Of a DNA stretch of 64,000 nucleotides, positions 1 through 12,021 are shown piece by piece; the stretch's first letter is position 1, and each line of letters starts with the position of its first letter. The stretch is from Psococerastis gibbosa (lineage: Eukaryota; Arthropoda; Insecta; Psocodea; Psocidae), in contig OZ020489.1 of assembly GCA_963971405.1 (NCBI GenBank), positions 18,688,290-18,752,289 of the forward strand, read 5' to 3'. Below the pieces are notes generated by a model. It did no database searches. It saw only the letters and a program-made list of their open reading frames with translations, and was not told the origin of the DNA. Both the position numbers and the translations under genes were made by a program.

Positions 1-144
1 TTGTCGCCAGAACGAGACTATTTCAGTCTATTTCTGGTTTTCACTTTTTATTTTTATATTGCCTCCAGACCAGGACTTGAGTTTCTCCACCATATAACCT
101 AGAATATATCGATAAAATTAGTCAACGGCGTTCTTAAAATGAGC

Positions 145-520
145 ATGCAGCCCGATCATGGCGATTTGGGATTATTATAATACCCGGGTTTATTCAATTT
201 GTTTTTAAACAAATGAGTGCAAAATACGCAGGAAATTCAAATTTATAAATTACATTTTTTGGGGAGTCTTCAATTTTTCTCCCTTAGATGTAGAGACATT
301 TATTAAAATTATAATTATATTTCAAAATTCTACCTATACCTATATTAGTATTTCCTTTAATTATTAAACAATCCAACCATTTTCTTGTATTCCAATAATT
401 TATTACTTTGAAGCTCCCGGGTATATTTTAACACCGTCACGTGACACCTTACTACTACGGTATTAAAAAGTAAACCCCGGTATTGTATAATAATACCAAA
501 TCGCCATGATCCGGCTGCAG
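145..520. mobile_element. MITE-like element with ~50-bp terminal inverted repeats
   Basis: Positions about 145-194 and 472-520 are near-perfect inverted repeats: both arms carry GATCATGGCGATTTGG and run inward to a CCGGGTTTA / CCGGGGTTTA motif. The roughly 275-bp interior is AT-rich and has no credible reading frame. Long arms around a short non-coding interior are typical of a non-autonomous DNA transposon. The flanks (..GAGCAT and AGAACC..) show no clear target duplication, so the superfamily is open. Confidence 0.7.
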
Positions 521-794
521 AACCTAAATTTTATTTCACACGTCATCTTTTACCTTAGAAATTTGGAGCAAATGCTGCTTCAGGTTCTACTCATAAACCC
601 TCATAATGATAGTTGGACTAATGGGAGTTTAACTGTGTTTAACGTTGTCACATAAAACTGTTTTCAGTTTGACGTTAAGGTCTTTAGTGGGTTGGAGATA
701 AGAACTGTATGTATATTTTGTAATCCTAGTCCCCCTTTGTTTACATTTCGTACTGTAAGAAGAAAGAAAGAATGAGGTCTCTTGCCTTCCAGGT

Positions 795-1256
795 GCTTCT
801 TCTTCTTCAGGCCAAACAGCCCTTGATGAGCTTCGGCCTGCTCGACAACACTCCTCCAGTCATCTCGGTTTTGTACAACTGTCCACTATCCACGGACTCC
901 CAACTCGCGAAGGTCAGTTTCCAACTCACCCTTCCAGCGTTTCCGAGGACGTCCGGCCAGTCGTTTTCCTGTCATGCTTGCTTTGTACATCTTTTTCGGC
1001 ATGCGGTCGTCTGACATTCTTACGACGTGTCCCAGCCATCTTATGCATTTTATGAACCGGACTATGTCTTCTCCGTTGAGTATTGCGTCTATTTCGGCGT
1101 TGTTTCTTATTCGCCACTCTGCGTCTTCGGATAATCCAAAGATCTCCTTATTATCTTTCTTTCCAATACTCGTAGTTTGTTTGCGTCATTGACTGTAAGA
1201 TTCCAGGTTTCCGAGCCGTATGTTGCAATAGGTCTGATAAGGATTTCATATTATAT
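795..1256 (-). mobile_element. 5'-truncated non-LTR retrotransposon, reverse transcriptase C-terminal end
   Basis: On the minus strand this reads as the C-terminal end of a non-LTR retrotransposon polyprotein. It starts near IRPIATYGSETWNLT, a typical segment after the RT domain, and ends in a (GAA)n tail at about 795-806. The frame is broken by at least one frameshift, and a stop lies in the distal part, so it is a pseudogene. The distal 290 bp is clearly the same family as the copy at 52303-52588, sharing the GHVVRMS and ASMTGRRL/KRL segments in different frames. The 10-bp repeat CCTTCCAGGT lies on both sides (785-794 and 1257-1266) and fits a target-site duplication from 5'-truncated target-primed insertion. 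Confidence 0.85.
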
Positions 1257-1738
1257 CCTTCCAGGTTACCACTCACTGTTGTCTGTTCAGGTTTTCATTT
1301 TCTTTTTAACGCCCAAACTATTATAATCTTTCGTAGAATATTTGTTTAATGATGTACAATAATCCCCATGAATGGGGCCCCATTTCTAACAAAGGAGAAC
1401 GAGGAGTACCTAAGTAAATAATGCCACGTCTGTACCTGGCGACTGTGTTAATAATTTCACGTATGGAAATAACTGAGAGGGGAGTAGCAAGCTTGTGGAT
1501 GTTAAAAACGTCTCCCCTGCCCCCACTACCAATAAAATGGATTTTATGTCATCATTGCAACCGTTATCAATTGAAATATCCTAACTTACGGACATTGGGC
1601 GAGGTCTTGTTTAATTCACTATTGGGGAAGATAGCTGCCAAGCAAATATTAATAGTAAGATAGGCAGCAGTACTATTTAAAGAATGGGCACCAAAGCAAT
1701 CATTTCGTGTGCCAGTCCAAAAATTAACTTAATTTTTC
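1257..1738. other. No recognised feature
   Basis: AT-rich sequence with one 80-codon frame (1421-1663) lacking any recognisable domain. I see no repeat shared with the rest of the window. Confidence 0.5.
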
Positions 1739-1907
1739 TATAAAAAGATTAATCGCATATAAACAATTTAATGAATGTATCCGTTGACCTCTTCGGTCGC
1801 CTCTGTAGGTTAGTACCCGTATTGAGTTACGACACGTCTCCGATCGTAAGGCGTGTAAACACTCGCACAAGTGCAGGCACGTTACCACCTGGCCATCGAA
1901 GTCGATT
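1739..1907 (-). mobile_element. SINE family C copy (tRNA-like head)
   Basis: Read on the minus strand, it begins near a TGGCCAGGTGGTA box, which resembles a tRNA A-box, and ends at ..GCGATTAATCTTTTTATA. Related copies lie at 14688-15055 (interrupted), 17125-17258, 29283-29480 and 30781-31560 (split). Shared blocks include CTTGTGCGAGT, the GACGTGTCGTAACTC region and ACATTCATT. Family status comes from the internal copies, and the tRNA origin of the head is inferred. A near-complete copy. Confidence 0.7.
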
Positions 1908-3525
1908 CAACCCCACTACAGCACTAGCACGACTATGCCCCATCAACCTTGATAATGACGCATTGTACTTCGTTCTTGTATTTATCAACCATATTATGTA
2001 AAAGTTCAACAACCACGTTCATACTACGATACTACTCGTATACTAAGTACACACATTGCAGGCTTTGCGTCACGATTCTTTGAAAACTACGTTACTGTCG
2101 TTACTATTATAGGAGTATTTTGTTACACGAATATTTTGATTTCGAACATAAAACCAAGTTAGGAATTTGACTAAACAGGTAACAGGAGGAAACGAAGGCA
2201 GAAATGTAACAAAATGAACGCATTATGTTGTCATATTCAAAACAGTAAACATTAATTCCAATTAACGGCGCCAATTAGAAAAAAATCAATCATGTCAATA
2301 TCAGTCATTCAGTCAAAAATAACTCAAAACAATTGAAAAAGATGAACACTATAAAAAGCCACAGAAAAACATTAACTTTTAACTCGTTAGTCGTCACAAA
2401 TGCAAGATGTCAGCGTATGCTGTAAACAAATTATTGTCAGCAAAAATATAAAAAAAGTTAAATTATCAACTAGGTTGAATATTTTCAAATGTTTAACACG
2501 AATATTCAAAATATGGGGGCGAATATTTAATATGATTTGGGAACAAAATCAGCCAGATCGAGTAACGAAACACTGAGTTTCTTCAATTTTATAGATGCAT
2601 GTTTATTTAAGTACTTCAATAAATATAGTGCTTCATTGTATTCAATTAATGGTCCAATAGTACGCCCTAAGCAACATCATTCCTTGTGGGAATCTAATCT
2701 AATTTTTAACATTGAGTATACACCATGTGCTGTATATACACGTATATTGTATAGCAGCTATACTATACAATAACCTCAATTGCTTTCATTCGCTCATCCC
2801 TTTAGCTTCGTCTATAAAACATTGCAGCTATAAAAATGCAATGTTTACAAATCTCCTGGTTGATATTCTAGAAGAAGATTATGATGGGGTTGTCCTTGGG
2901 AAGAAAATAGATGGTGATCGTGGACAAGTTGGAGAAAATAAGATTATGACTATCTCAAAATCTCCCAGCATTCGTTGCTACTGCTTATACTTCTTTCTAG
3001 TTCCCGTCTTATCTGCCGCTCTATTGTCTTCTTTTAGTGAATCGAATTTAAGACTTTTAGTTAAAAACATTTTTATCGCAATTGTTCTTGTTGCTCAGCT
3101 TTATTGAATGCTGACTGCTGAGATTCTTAGAGGTTGTGTGTTACTTTAGATATTTGAATTCTTCTCAGTAAACAAGATATTTCTAATTCAAAAGTTGAAT
3201 GGTAGGAAACTGTTCTTGTAAAAAATTCAAGTCTGCTTTGTTTACAAAATATTTGGAATTCTCTGCCTTAAAGCGATTGCCCTGAATTACGTTATCTGGA
3301 ATTAATAGTTTTCTACGTTGTTTAAATACTAGATCATCCAATGAAAAAAAAAACGATATTTGAAATTGAAATATTGTAATGTATTATTTTTATAACGGGG
3401 TTAGAGGGGTTAATTGTATAAGGCCCAAAATTCGAACAATTTTGATAATACAGACAATTTTCTTCCTTCCTTTATTTCTTAATAATAGCCATCTAGGCTA
3501 CCGTGAAATGATGACTCGTACTGGT
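1908..3525. other. No recognised feature
   Basis: AT-rich sequence. The 131-codon frame at 2712-3107 has no recognisable domain, has a composition like neighbouring noncoding DNA, and is best treated as chance. No TIRs or window-internal repeats were seen. Confidence 0.5.
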
Positions 3526-3785
3526 AGTAGTACTTGGTTAAGTCGGGTAAGCCTGTCGCAATGTGTCATTGATAAGAATGTCTCAGCTTGTCCATTATCG
3601 CTTGTGCCGGGTGTGGGTTGACATCGTCCAATTGTACTAGAATCCAAATTCTTGTGGAAGCAATACCATTTACCAATAAGGTCCAAGAAGCCAATGGGGT
3701 CGCTGGCATTTTACAAAGTTAAATTGACTACTGTGTACAATTTGGCCTATGTCCATAAAAAGCTCTTCAAAGTACAATAATAATG
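3526..3785 (+). repeat. Dispersed repeat family D, divergent copy
   Basis: Contains TTGGTTAAGTC, then CTCAGCTTGTCCATTATCGC, GGTTGACATCG, an AATGGGGTCG block and GTCCATAAAAAGCTCTTC in the order seen at 16279, 32112, 55412 and 61693. An internal stretch differs from the other copies. The roughly 250-bp length, constant ends and lack of coding capacity suggest a SINE-like retroposon. No convincing pol III box was identified. Confidence 0.65.
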
Positions 3786-4404
3786 TGAAATGATTGAAAA
3801 GGTTTGCTGGTTAAGTTGAAGAATTCCTTGACGCTGGCATTTTTGGGAGTGTCTTTATTCTTACGCAAATTGTAAGCATTCTTTCTATTACAATTTCTTA
3901 TGAATTTGAATTCCTAAGTGTCCTTCTCCTCCATTATTTTTTATTTTATTTTACAGATCTCAGCGTTGCTGATAAAATGGCAGTGATACAGAAAAGGTGC
4001 GTGTCTTCTATTTCTCATATTTATTACTGATGTCGTAGATTGCGAAGTTACAGCACTAATTTGTCTCAAACCAGAGGACACTGCTGGTTGGTGAGGGGGG
4101 CACAAGGGCGCGACCGATAATTGTTTTATTTTCATTTAGGGTTTCACCGAGGTTGTAACAAAGGTTGGAGGCTTTATAGAGAAAAAGTTATGCACCTATT
4201 GCTTCGAGGTTTGTACAAGAACTGGATGCGCGCTCTCCACTGGGACATATATAAACTTGCTTCCATCAAGTATTGATAATGGTTATAAAATCTAAACCAT
4301 CTTTTTTAATTCCTGAGTTATATGTTTCGCAAATCTTATTTTCAAAATCTCCCCTCCTGTTGCAATCAATTTGTTTTGTTTTTAAAGTAAAAAGAACCGG
4401 ACCA

Positions 4405-4510
4405 TCTCTGCCAAAAATCCTGAATTCGCCCCTGGTGACTAATGCTAGAATTCCTACTACATAATTTTCTAACTTCAGAACTCATTTCAAAATCCTAGCT
4501 ATGGCCCTGC
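4405..4510. mobile_element. Two hAT-like terminal sequences
   Basis: Two right-end motifs lie in the same orientation: ..CTGAATTCGCCCCTG (ending about 4435) and ..AATCCTAGCTATGGCCCTG (ending about 4508). Their reverse complements, CAGGGGCGAATTCAG and CAGGGCCATAGCTAGGATT, match the general form of animal hAT termini. Matching left ends were not found, so these are probably element fragments. Confidence 0.35.
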
Positions 4511-6227
4511 TGCTCATAATCATTGATACATCAAAGTGGGAAGTTTTTGTGGTTGCGACTCATGGAGTCATGGTATATATATGTCCTGTAATATACCTAT
4601 AGCGATACTCTCAGTTGTCTGACAAATTCGGTTTCGCTCGTCTGGGTTATTTCGCGTCATTTTGAGTGTGACACGATATGTGAAAATGTGATTCACCCAA
4701 TTCTGTCATGCAGTTCCATTACCTACTGACAGCAATTCCATCTTGTTCTGCATAAATTTCAGCAAGACTGCACTAAGCTGCATGACTAACATAGCAGAAA
4801 CCAAGCATATTTTTCATAGATGCTATTTATTCTTCAACTGAATGTAAAGAGAAAAATGGTTGTTATGGCCCTGAAATATGAAGGGAACGACTATATTTCA
4901 GAATCTGGTCCCACGATCGCCTGAAAAATCTCGGTATGGAATACTTGACAGCACCGCTTTGTTCCAGTGAATATTTGTACAGTATTCCTTACTGAGACTA
5001 CGCGGCCCCGCCCCCTTGCGCCTGCGGCGGGCGGTAGCTCCTCCTCCTCCTCCCCCTCGGGGCCTCGCATTGGGCATTACGCAGCTCGCCCCTTCGGGGC
5101 TCGCATGACACAACTTCAATTTCCAGAATTTTCTAATTTTCTGCGCAATTTTTATTTATTTTTCTTTCATAAGAACCTTCTCCGGACAATATGCGATTTA
5201 CCTATAAAAAAAAAAAACTACCGAGTTTTGATGCCGGGGGTTTTCCGGGAAACTGATTGGCGACAGAAATTTAGCGGATCAACTTATAAGTTCAAGCAAA
5301 AATTAAAAATAATCCTATACCGATTGACGAAACCAAATCTTTGTAACACCTATTTTGGGGGATCCAAGGGTGGCCAATGTCAACTTCCTTGTAACAACTA
5401 CGCCACTTTAAGTTGAGATCACTAAAGTGATGTCAACGCCTCCTGGCATGCTTGTTATGGAAATATGCAGAATCTCCAATTGCGCAGTGAATAAGTAATA
5501 TTATAAAGAATTGAATTGAATTAAATTTGAATAGCAGACGATAGTTAACTTGTGTTAGAGCCTAGCCTACTTGATAGTCTTCATAGTCTGACAATGTTAA
5601 AACCAGCACATCGATAGGGTCTCTTTGTGCTCAGTCTTTCTGAGCTTTATATCGTCTAGCCTACTACAGGTTTTGTTCCTCAACAGAATCATGCTTGAGC
5701 GCGTAGTCTGAAATATAAATAGTATTTTGCTGCTTGCGATTGTTCCAATCTGTGGACAGTCAGAGGCTTGTTTTTTTTTTTTTTTTTTTCATTGTTGTAA
5801 GCCTACTAACCCCTACTAGAATAATTTCAAGGTCGTGATTCCAGTAAAAATTAGACAATAAACTAAGATTATTAATTTCTTAGAACATTTTACGTTCATT
5901 CTTCGTATTTAGGCTATCTGGCATCCAAATCCAATTGTATTGTAAAATGGGACTTTCTTATAGAAAATACGTTATTTTTAAGAGTTCTTTATGAGAGAGA
6001 CCTGCCAAGGCATTTTTTTTTTCTACATTTTGGGTGCCACTCAATCAGTCCATACCTTGGGGGTTTCCAAATAACAACACTTTCTGTCGTGGTTGAATGA
6101 AGACGTGGCAATAGGCCGAAGCTAAGAAAACGTGACAGGTAGTGCTATACATTCCAAAAATCGCCTACATAGAGCTCTAATTTTTTAATAAATTACATGA
6201 TGTAATCAAAATTAAAGGGAAAAAAAC
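4511..6227. other. No gene; contains a GC-rich patch and poly-T
   Basis: A sharply GC/CpG-rich patch at about 4998-5105 contains (CTC)n triplets and two versions of a TCGGGGC(C)TCGCAT motif. It makes a 149-codon frame (4967-5416) that I do not credit. A 19-nt T run lies at 5771-5789. A short segment at 5345-5380 (CCTATTTTGGGGGATCCA) resembles flanks at 40060 and 52730. Confidence 0.5.
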
Positions 6228-6228
6228 T

Positions 6229-6308
6229 GGACTTGGTGGGATTTGAACATATGATCTATTGATCTACGCCTATCCGGGGCGTCGTCTTAACCGTTGGACC
6301 ACAAGCCT
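6229..6308 (-). tRNA. tRNA-Ser(GGA)-like sequence, probably a pseudogene or SINE head
   Basis: On the minus strand AGGCTTG pairs at six of seven positions with a 3' CAAGTCC, giving an acceptor stem. The A-box TGGTCCAACGG and B-box-like GTTCAAATCCC are present. An anticodon arm GACGCC / GGCGT encloses a loop CCGGATA with GGA in the anticodon position, and a long variable arm GATC-AATA-GATC follows, as in class II tRNAs. The T stem is poor (ATATG against CCCAC) and position 1 is unpaired, so function is doubtful. A T7 run follows the 3' end. A related truncated copy at 14482 shares 11 nt of 5' flank, which suggests retroposition or a SINE head. Confidence 0.6.
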
Positions 6309-7030
6309 GACAAGTACAGCGTCTGCTAAATCCTCTACTTATATGTTGTTTGACATGTTTCGTATTGCTAGACAGGTTAGCACAGCTACACAACTATCTA
6401 ACCGAACAGGTCTGTAAGCTTACTTTATTGCACAAACCTTGCCTTTATTTAATACAATATTGTAGATGACATTGACATTCAACTAACTTAGGTTGAAGAG
6501 GTAACCTCTCACCGAAATTGTACATGATGTAAGCAAATCAATTGTTCAAGCATATTTTTGTCAGAAAGAGTGGAAAATTGAACTATTATTTATTTATCTA
6601 CTGTGGTTCTCTTCTTACTAGTTCATACAAGACGACAAAAATTTCCCACAACAATGTACTTGTTGCATATTGCGCATTTTCTAATGCAGATACGTTGAAC
6701 TTGTTGCTGACAAAGCTTATTATTACCCATGGGAATGTACCGCCATCGTTTCTCACTTTTATCGCTGAAAACTGATCGTCGGGATCATCATCTGAGCAAA
6801 CGACCCGCTGTGTTTCTGACACCCTTCAGGGCTGTAACGACGCTCGGGGGCCGACTGCCATTTTCTTTGAAGGTGGGAAGAGGGTGTAGGGTTTTCATGG
6901 GGGGAATTCGAGCTGGGAGTGCTTTTCTGTTTTTAATTACTTCGATATTGATTGCTATCGACGATGTATGATTATTCGCTGCAGGCTTTTCGACACTCGC
7001 GCTGGTGAACATGAACGCTAGAAGGAAGAT
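6309..7030. other. No recognised feature
   Basis: AT-rich with short frames on both strands (60-80 codons) and no recognisable motif. Confidence 0.5.
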
Positions 7031-7155
7031 TAAATTTAAAAAATTTGTAGTTTGCCAATTAAGTGGAAATTGCTCATTGCAAAGGGCATTGGTAGATTAA
7101 ATTTTTTTGTAGTTTGCCAATCAAGCGGGGTTGCTCATTGCAAAGGTCAATAAAG
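7031..7155 (+). repeat. Imperfect tandem duplication, ~63-bp unit
   Basis: The block TTGTAGTTTGCCAAT, then a variable 10-nt stretch, then TTGCTCATTGCAAAGG occurs twice in direct orientation, starting near 7045 and 7109. The second copy differs by a few substitutions. It looks like a local tandem duplication with no coding potential. Confidence 0.8.
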
Positions 7156-7509
7156 GAAGGGACATACGAACGAGAACAGGATTCGAACTAGATTCTCCGC
7201 CTTGCCGGGGATGGATTTGGTCCGATTTGGTGCAGTGGTGCATACCATCCTGTCCCGTTTCCCTGTCCATTTTTCCATGTCTTCTTTACTCTAATTCCCC
7301 TACCTGTAGAGGCTTTCTACAAAGTTAATTAGGTACGATTGTGCGATATTCTAGAAAATTGCCACCCCAAAATCTGTTGTTTATATTATAATAATCGTCT
7401 TTGATGAGAAAAAAAACAACAACAACGTTCGCAGCGAATATTAGGACCAGAGACTTCTTAATTTTTTATTTAATTAACGAAGCAAGTTACTGAAGATTTG
7501 GCTCATTTA

Positions 7510-7883
7510 GGCGCCCATTCCACCGACCGGCTAGGGCTATTTACAAAAACAGTGACGTGGTAGCAGACATTCAAGACTTTCCACCGACCTCGCATTGCAG
7601 AATTGACGGAAATGTTTATTTTCCTCTATGCCATAGTTAAAATTGATCAATGATCATACAGTAAAATCACAAACAGACAAACTAAAATTAAAAAATGGCG
7701 TCATGGGATATGTTAAGTACAAACATTTTAATAGATTTCTATAAAAAGAAAAATTCAAATTTCCGTCAATGTCATTTGCATTCTGCAATGCGAGGTCGGT
7801 GGAAGCGCCACCTAAGTCTTGAATGTCTGCTACCACGTCACCCTTTTTGTAAATAGCCCTAGCCGGTCGGTGGAATGGGCGCC
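7510..7883. mobile_element. GGCG foldback element 1 (composite, damaged)
   Basis: Outer termini read GGCGCCCATTCCACCGACC and its reverse complement, followed inward by a ..GACGTGGTAGCAGACATT.. block on both arms. An inner element sits at the centre. Its left terminus is mostly deleted (..GACTTTCCACCGACC) while its right end is intact. The core has the ATG at 7695 opening the MASWDMLSTNILIDFYKKK frame, and the AT-rich TGATCAATGATCAT motif. The flanking triplets are TTA and TGA. Confidence 0.9.
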
Positions 7884-9072
7884 TGAAGTTGTAGATGTAC
7901 TCCATGCATAATTTTTTTTTTTTTTTTTTAAAGTTTGGCACCGTAGTTCTTTCATAAAAATGAATGGGGACTAAAATTCCACGTAATCTCCGGGAATGAA
8001 CTACAGTGTAAAGTATTCGCTAAACATTGGCAGAAAACCGAAATTAAAGGATATGGAAATGTCATTGTTACAATATATATACTGTATATACCATAAAATG
8101 CTGCAATTGGCAGGGAGAATAAGTTTGGCTGTGATTCATGAGGCTATTTGAAATCAGAGAATCGCTTGAAAAGACTCGCTCAAGGAATACAGCACTGCAC
8201 TGCCTTGCATTGGTAGGTGGCTGCGCCATCCAATATTCCTTGTGGATACTTTCCAGCGATGGTGGGACTGGCTTAAACAATAAACGTTCCGTATTTTTAT
8301 TGGTAGAGATAGAAGCAAGTTCGTCCCAATTCATTTACTGTCTTGTCTCACCGACCGAGTGCCAGAAAAGTTTTCGAAAGAACGTTACGATTATATTTTC
8401 ATAGCGGAACTTTCCTTGACAAATGGATCTTGAGCAAAGTTAATATATTTTCTCTTGTACAAACAACCCGTACCGTACCGTCTCTAATGAAATTGGAAAC
8501 AGATAACCAACCTCTCAGATTTTATGGGACTCGCAAAATACATGAAGTATTCTTGCGAAATTCTTATTGCCCGAACGACGTACAGAGGGAAGTTTATATT
8601 TGAGTTTTATTTATGTTGTATTATACGAGTCTGTCACCGCTTTTAGAAGGTACCGATTGCTTACAGCAGCAGGGCACAAGTAAGTAGTCATTCCTTTAAG
8701 CGCAAATGGAGCCTATCACTTTCTGTTTTTTTTTGACACAGTCAATTTACAAAGTGAAAATTCTCATTAAACATTGCTCGTAAAGCAATAAATGAGACGT
8801 CTTGAAATTGACGACGAAATGTTCCTCCTCAATATGTATAGTATGTACGCTCGATCTTTCATGAGAAATTGGACTACAAAAAATAGTGGGCGTTTCAAAA
8901 AACGAATAGTTGGGGTTTCATTTACTCTTAATCAGGAACCTATCAGTAACAGCAGTAGTTCTGTTATCGAGGTTTCCTGTATATAAACATTTTGTACAAA
9001 TTAGAGATGCGGGTTTTTTCGTTATAGTTTAGTACCTTAATGGTATAACATGGTCGAAAAACCCCTTATAAC
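7884..9072. other. No recognised feature
   Basis: AT-rich with a 19-nt T-rich stretch near 7912 and frames of up to 88 codons (8068-8404, both strands) without recognisable domains. Confidence 0.5.
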
Positions 9073-9915
9073 TAGGGTTAACAGATTTCAGAAAGCTCAA
9101 TTCCTGACCACAACACCTGAACCAAAGTGTCATTCTATATTATGTAAATTTCCTTCTAAAGTGTCACATTGCATCTAGTGTAAATTTACTTGTGCATTTC
9201 ACAGTTAAAAACTGCTATGCTAGAATTAAAATAAACAAAATTGCAAAATTATATTATAATATGAGTTCCCGCCAAATTTTGAATTAAAATTAAAGCGCAA
9301 AAAAGTTTTTCATTTCAGTAAAAAACTTTATTTTACATTTTTAACGTTGCGAAATTCATTTTTTTCTTTTGCATGTTTCTCGTAAAATTCCTGACATCCA
9401 CCCGGCAATTCCTGATGGCAGTGTGAATTAGCCATTAGGGTTGCCAACTTTTTTTTCCCACCAAATATAGTTTTTTCTTTGCCAATATGTCTACGAATAT
9501 ACGTAGGCACGGAAATGTTGTAGGATAATTTATCATAATTTTTTATTAAATTGACTTATCCTTATTGCTTATTGTACCTACTTACACAGTTTTTTTTAAT
9601 AATAATTTTTAAAAGAACATTTGTTGCTGCTCGCTGCTGCGCGTAGCAGCTTTTTCTTTTTAATGAAAAATTCGAAGCTTCTCTGGCATGTCTCCTCCAC
9701 ATAGCAATTAATCAATAACTCAGCTTTTATTAGCTTAGTGCTGACCCAAATACCCAAAATATAGTAATTTCACCTACCGTACTATTTTTAAAGAATTTAA
9801 TAATATATAGTAGTTCGACATGAAATATACAAGTAGGATACATATATTATATAGTAGGCAACCCTAGTCTGATTCCCTGACTGTCAGGACGAATCCCTGA
9901 AGTCTGATAACCCTG
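9073..9915. mobile_element. hAT-like element with nested TAGGGTTGCC inverted repeat
   Basis: The ends TAGGGTTAACAGATTTCAG and, in reverse complement, CAGGGTTATCAGACTTCAG form imperfect TIRs. The flanking octamers CTTATAAC (9065-9072) and CTTATACC (9916-9923) match at 7 of 8 bases, as expected for hAT 8-bp target duplications. Inside, TAGGGTTGCC at 9436 and GGCAACCCTA ending at 9866 form a second inverted pair, possibly a nested relative, though without a matching octamer. No transposase-like reading frame is present. Confidence 0.65.
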
Positions 9916-10055
9916 CTTATACCATGGTTTAAGCTTTCGTAATATTATAGTTTGAAAATGATGAAAAGTAAGACATTTTAAAATGAAGCCCTACGCAACG
10001 GAACATACTTGGGGAATTATTTGTCCTTTCATTTAATTTATCGTACTCCATAGCA

Positions 10056-10308
10056 CAAGTGGTTCCCAACCGGTGGTCCGCGAGAATGCCTGCAGTGACT
10101 TAATTAAGAGTTGCTATTAACATTAAGCCGAGAATACAACGAATTGTAAAAAAACATGGGTGCCCAAGTTTCACATTAACTTTGTCGTGCAGTACAATCA
10201 TACTGTAAGCTAAATGTAGGGATATCCTTTAAAGCCTTCTAATTCTTAAAAAAAAAAATAATAGATGTAAGGAGTGGTCCCCAGACCGTCCCTGGTTGGG
10301 ACCCACTG
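10056..10308. mobile_element. hAT MITE with perfect 8-bp target duplication
   Basis: The left end CAAGTGGTTCCCAACC and right end GGTTGGGACCCACTG are imperfect inverted repeats close to the widespread hAT terminus CAGTGGTTC.CAACC. The octamer CCATAGCA is exact on both sides (10048-10055 and 10309-10316). The 253-bp interior is non-coding. The length, termini and exact octamer make this one of the firmest mobile-element calls in the window. Confidence 0.9.
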
Positions 10309-10316
10309 CCATAGCA

Positions 10317-11088
10317 TTATTAGATGATGATTTACCATGTGTAATACTACATGTTCTGAAACCAAAACACCATAGCTGGCGGAATTGCTAAAAATAACAT
10401 TTCTTTTCCATTTATGTTGCTGGCCGTTGCTGGCCTTGGTAGCGAAACCCCCCAGTAAGGTCTGGTTAAAACGCGTTGAAAGGGTTCTTTTAATTTTAGA
10501 GGTTTTCCTCTCTTTTCTTCGGGCAAATGTTTGCGAGTGGTCTTTTGTTGGGTTTCAATTTCTTATTTTCCGCCTCGTCTTCTAGTTCTCTTGGTCCAGT
10601 GTAGGTTGCTACCTGGGATTTATTTTGAATTCCTGTTTTTTTTTTTTTTTTTTTTTTTTTTTTTGAAAATTTTTAGAATGAAATTCTTTTTAGCTTTGTT
10701 TGCTGTTTATTGTCGTACTAAAGAGTCCTACCTTGCCACTCCTGTTTTCGACCAATTTAAACCAATTGACTATCATTTTTGTACCTTTGCCTCTGGTTGA
10801 AAATTTTGGGTATATTACTCATGCGTGGTGCTTCGGACCTGAGTAGGTACTCTGAAATCATGCACGTGGTCTAACTGTAAAAAAAAATGCATATTGGGGC
10901 TCTTGAGTTTTTTTTTCCTCTGCTTTAATTCCTCTTGTAATAGGAAAAGGGACAAATTCAAGGTATTCAGGTACTTTCTACTACGTAGGTTAGGTTAAAA
11001 TTTGGAGCTTTAATTATGCTTCTCCTGCTCGGTTAGGTATGTATGTAGGTCGAAAGAACACAAAGATGTTCTATTCTAAGCTTAAAAC
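10317..11088. other. No gene; poly-T tract
   Basis: A 29-nt T run lies at 10636-10664. The surrounding frames (66 and 89 codons) have no recognisable domain. AGGTTAGGTTA occurs near 10987. Confidence 0.5.
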
Positions 11089-11280
11089 AAACTACACGTT
11101 TTTTTTTGCACAACATCAAATTTCAAATATCGATCATAGGGCCATAAATGAGATGCCATAAAGTTTAGAAAATCCTCCTCTACATGTTAGTGCACAGTAT
11201 GTAACCGGCACCAACACCGTTTGGCTACCGTTCTTGTAACCGTAAAAAAATGCAAGGTTAGGTTAGTTCCAAATCTATAT
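11089..11280 (+). repeat. Dispersed repeat with GTTAGGTTAG end, copy 1
   Basis: This matches the reverse complement of 33125-33300. Shared blocks are ACGTTTTTxxxCA, ATCAAATTTC, ATATCGATCA, GCCATAAATGAG and AAAAAATGCAAGGTTAGGTTA. The two copies are diverged and in opposite orientation. There is no coding potential and the element type is unknown. Confidence 0.65.
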
Positions 11281-11304
11281 TTTATGAGAAATTCAACTTA
11301 TAAT

Positions 11305-11348
11305 TATTATTTTTTCTTCTTCGGCTGGTACTCCCCTGCGCCGAAGGA
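11305..11348 (-). mobile_element. Short non-LTR retrotransposon tail
   Basis: Minus-strand sequence ..GTACCAGCCGAAGAAGAA resembles the 3' end of the family represented at 39325 and 42285 (..ACCTACCAGCCGAAGAAG). Only about 40 bp is recognisable. Confidence 0.35.
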
Positions 11349-11751
11349 ATATAATCATCGTAATATCATCATTTATAAATATATTCAATTATACCCTTGT
11401 ATAAATATAATATTATATATGAGGAGCTTGGTTACAAACGCGGACATCTCCATTTATTCAAAAAAATGGGGTTTTGATCCGACCTTGCAGAAACTTTTAA
11501 TGTCCACCTATACGATGTAAAATAAAGTGACAAATGCAGCCAGATTGCGCACAGAAGCGCTGAGAAGTCTAGGGTTAGCTATAAACTTAATGCAATTTTC
11601 AACAGAAAATCCGCTCTCCTGAAAAATTCTACAACTTGGAATTGTCCGTGTTTGTAAACAGCCTCCTCATATTATAAATAATAATATAATAAGTAAAATA
11701 AAATAAGCAAAAAAATATATAAATAAGTAATGCACTTATTCTTTCTCCTAA

Positions 11752-12021
11752 GGCGGCCATTCCACCGGCGAATTTACTTGAAAAATTGACTTTGTCATTG
11801 ACGTTTGTTTTGTTTTAAGGAGACTATTATGTAGATACTTAACTTTTCTATTATACATAAAGTTATAATATGGTAGAGACTTATTAATGATGTCTGCTAC
11901 CATATCATAACTTAATTTATAACAGATAAGTTAAGTATCTACATAATAGTCTCCTTAAAACAAAACAAACGTCAATGACAAAGTCAATTTTTCATGTAAA
12001 TTCGCCGGTGGAATGGCCACC
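11752..12021. mobile_element. GGCG foldback element 2 (nearly complete palindrome)
   Basis: Begins GGCGGCCATTCCACCGGCG, ends with its near reverse complement, and is palindromic for most of its 270 bp. The arms share GAGACTATTATGTAGATACT and GTCATTGACGTTTG. The short centre has ATGATGTCTGCTACCAT, related to the GACGTGGTAGCAGACATT block of other subfamilies. Flanking triplets are TAA (left) and TTA (right). Confidence 0.9.

Noticed and set aside
2712..3107. 131-codon plus-strand frame
   Set aside because: No domain, no conserved neighbour and composition like the surrounding noncoding DNA.
4967..5416. 149-codon plus-strand frame
   Set aside because: It runs through a GC-rich triplet patch and a poly-A stretch, has no recognisable domain, and its codon composition changes with the local base composition.
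7160..7225. B-box-like CTAGTTCGAATCCTG (minus)
   Set aside because: No A-box at proper distance and no repeat copies in the window.
9436..9866. Inner TAGGGTTGCC pair as a separate hAT element
   Set aside because: The flanking octamers TTAGCCAT and GTCTGATT do not match, so only the outer element is called.
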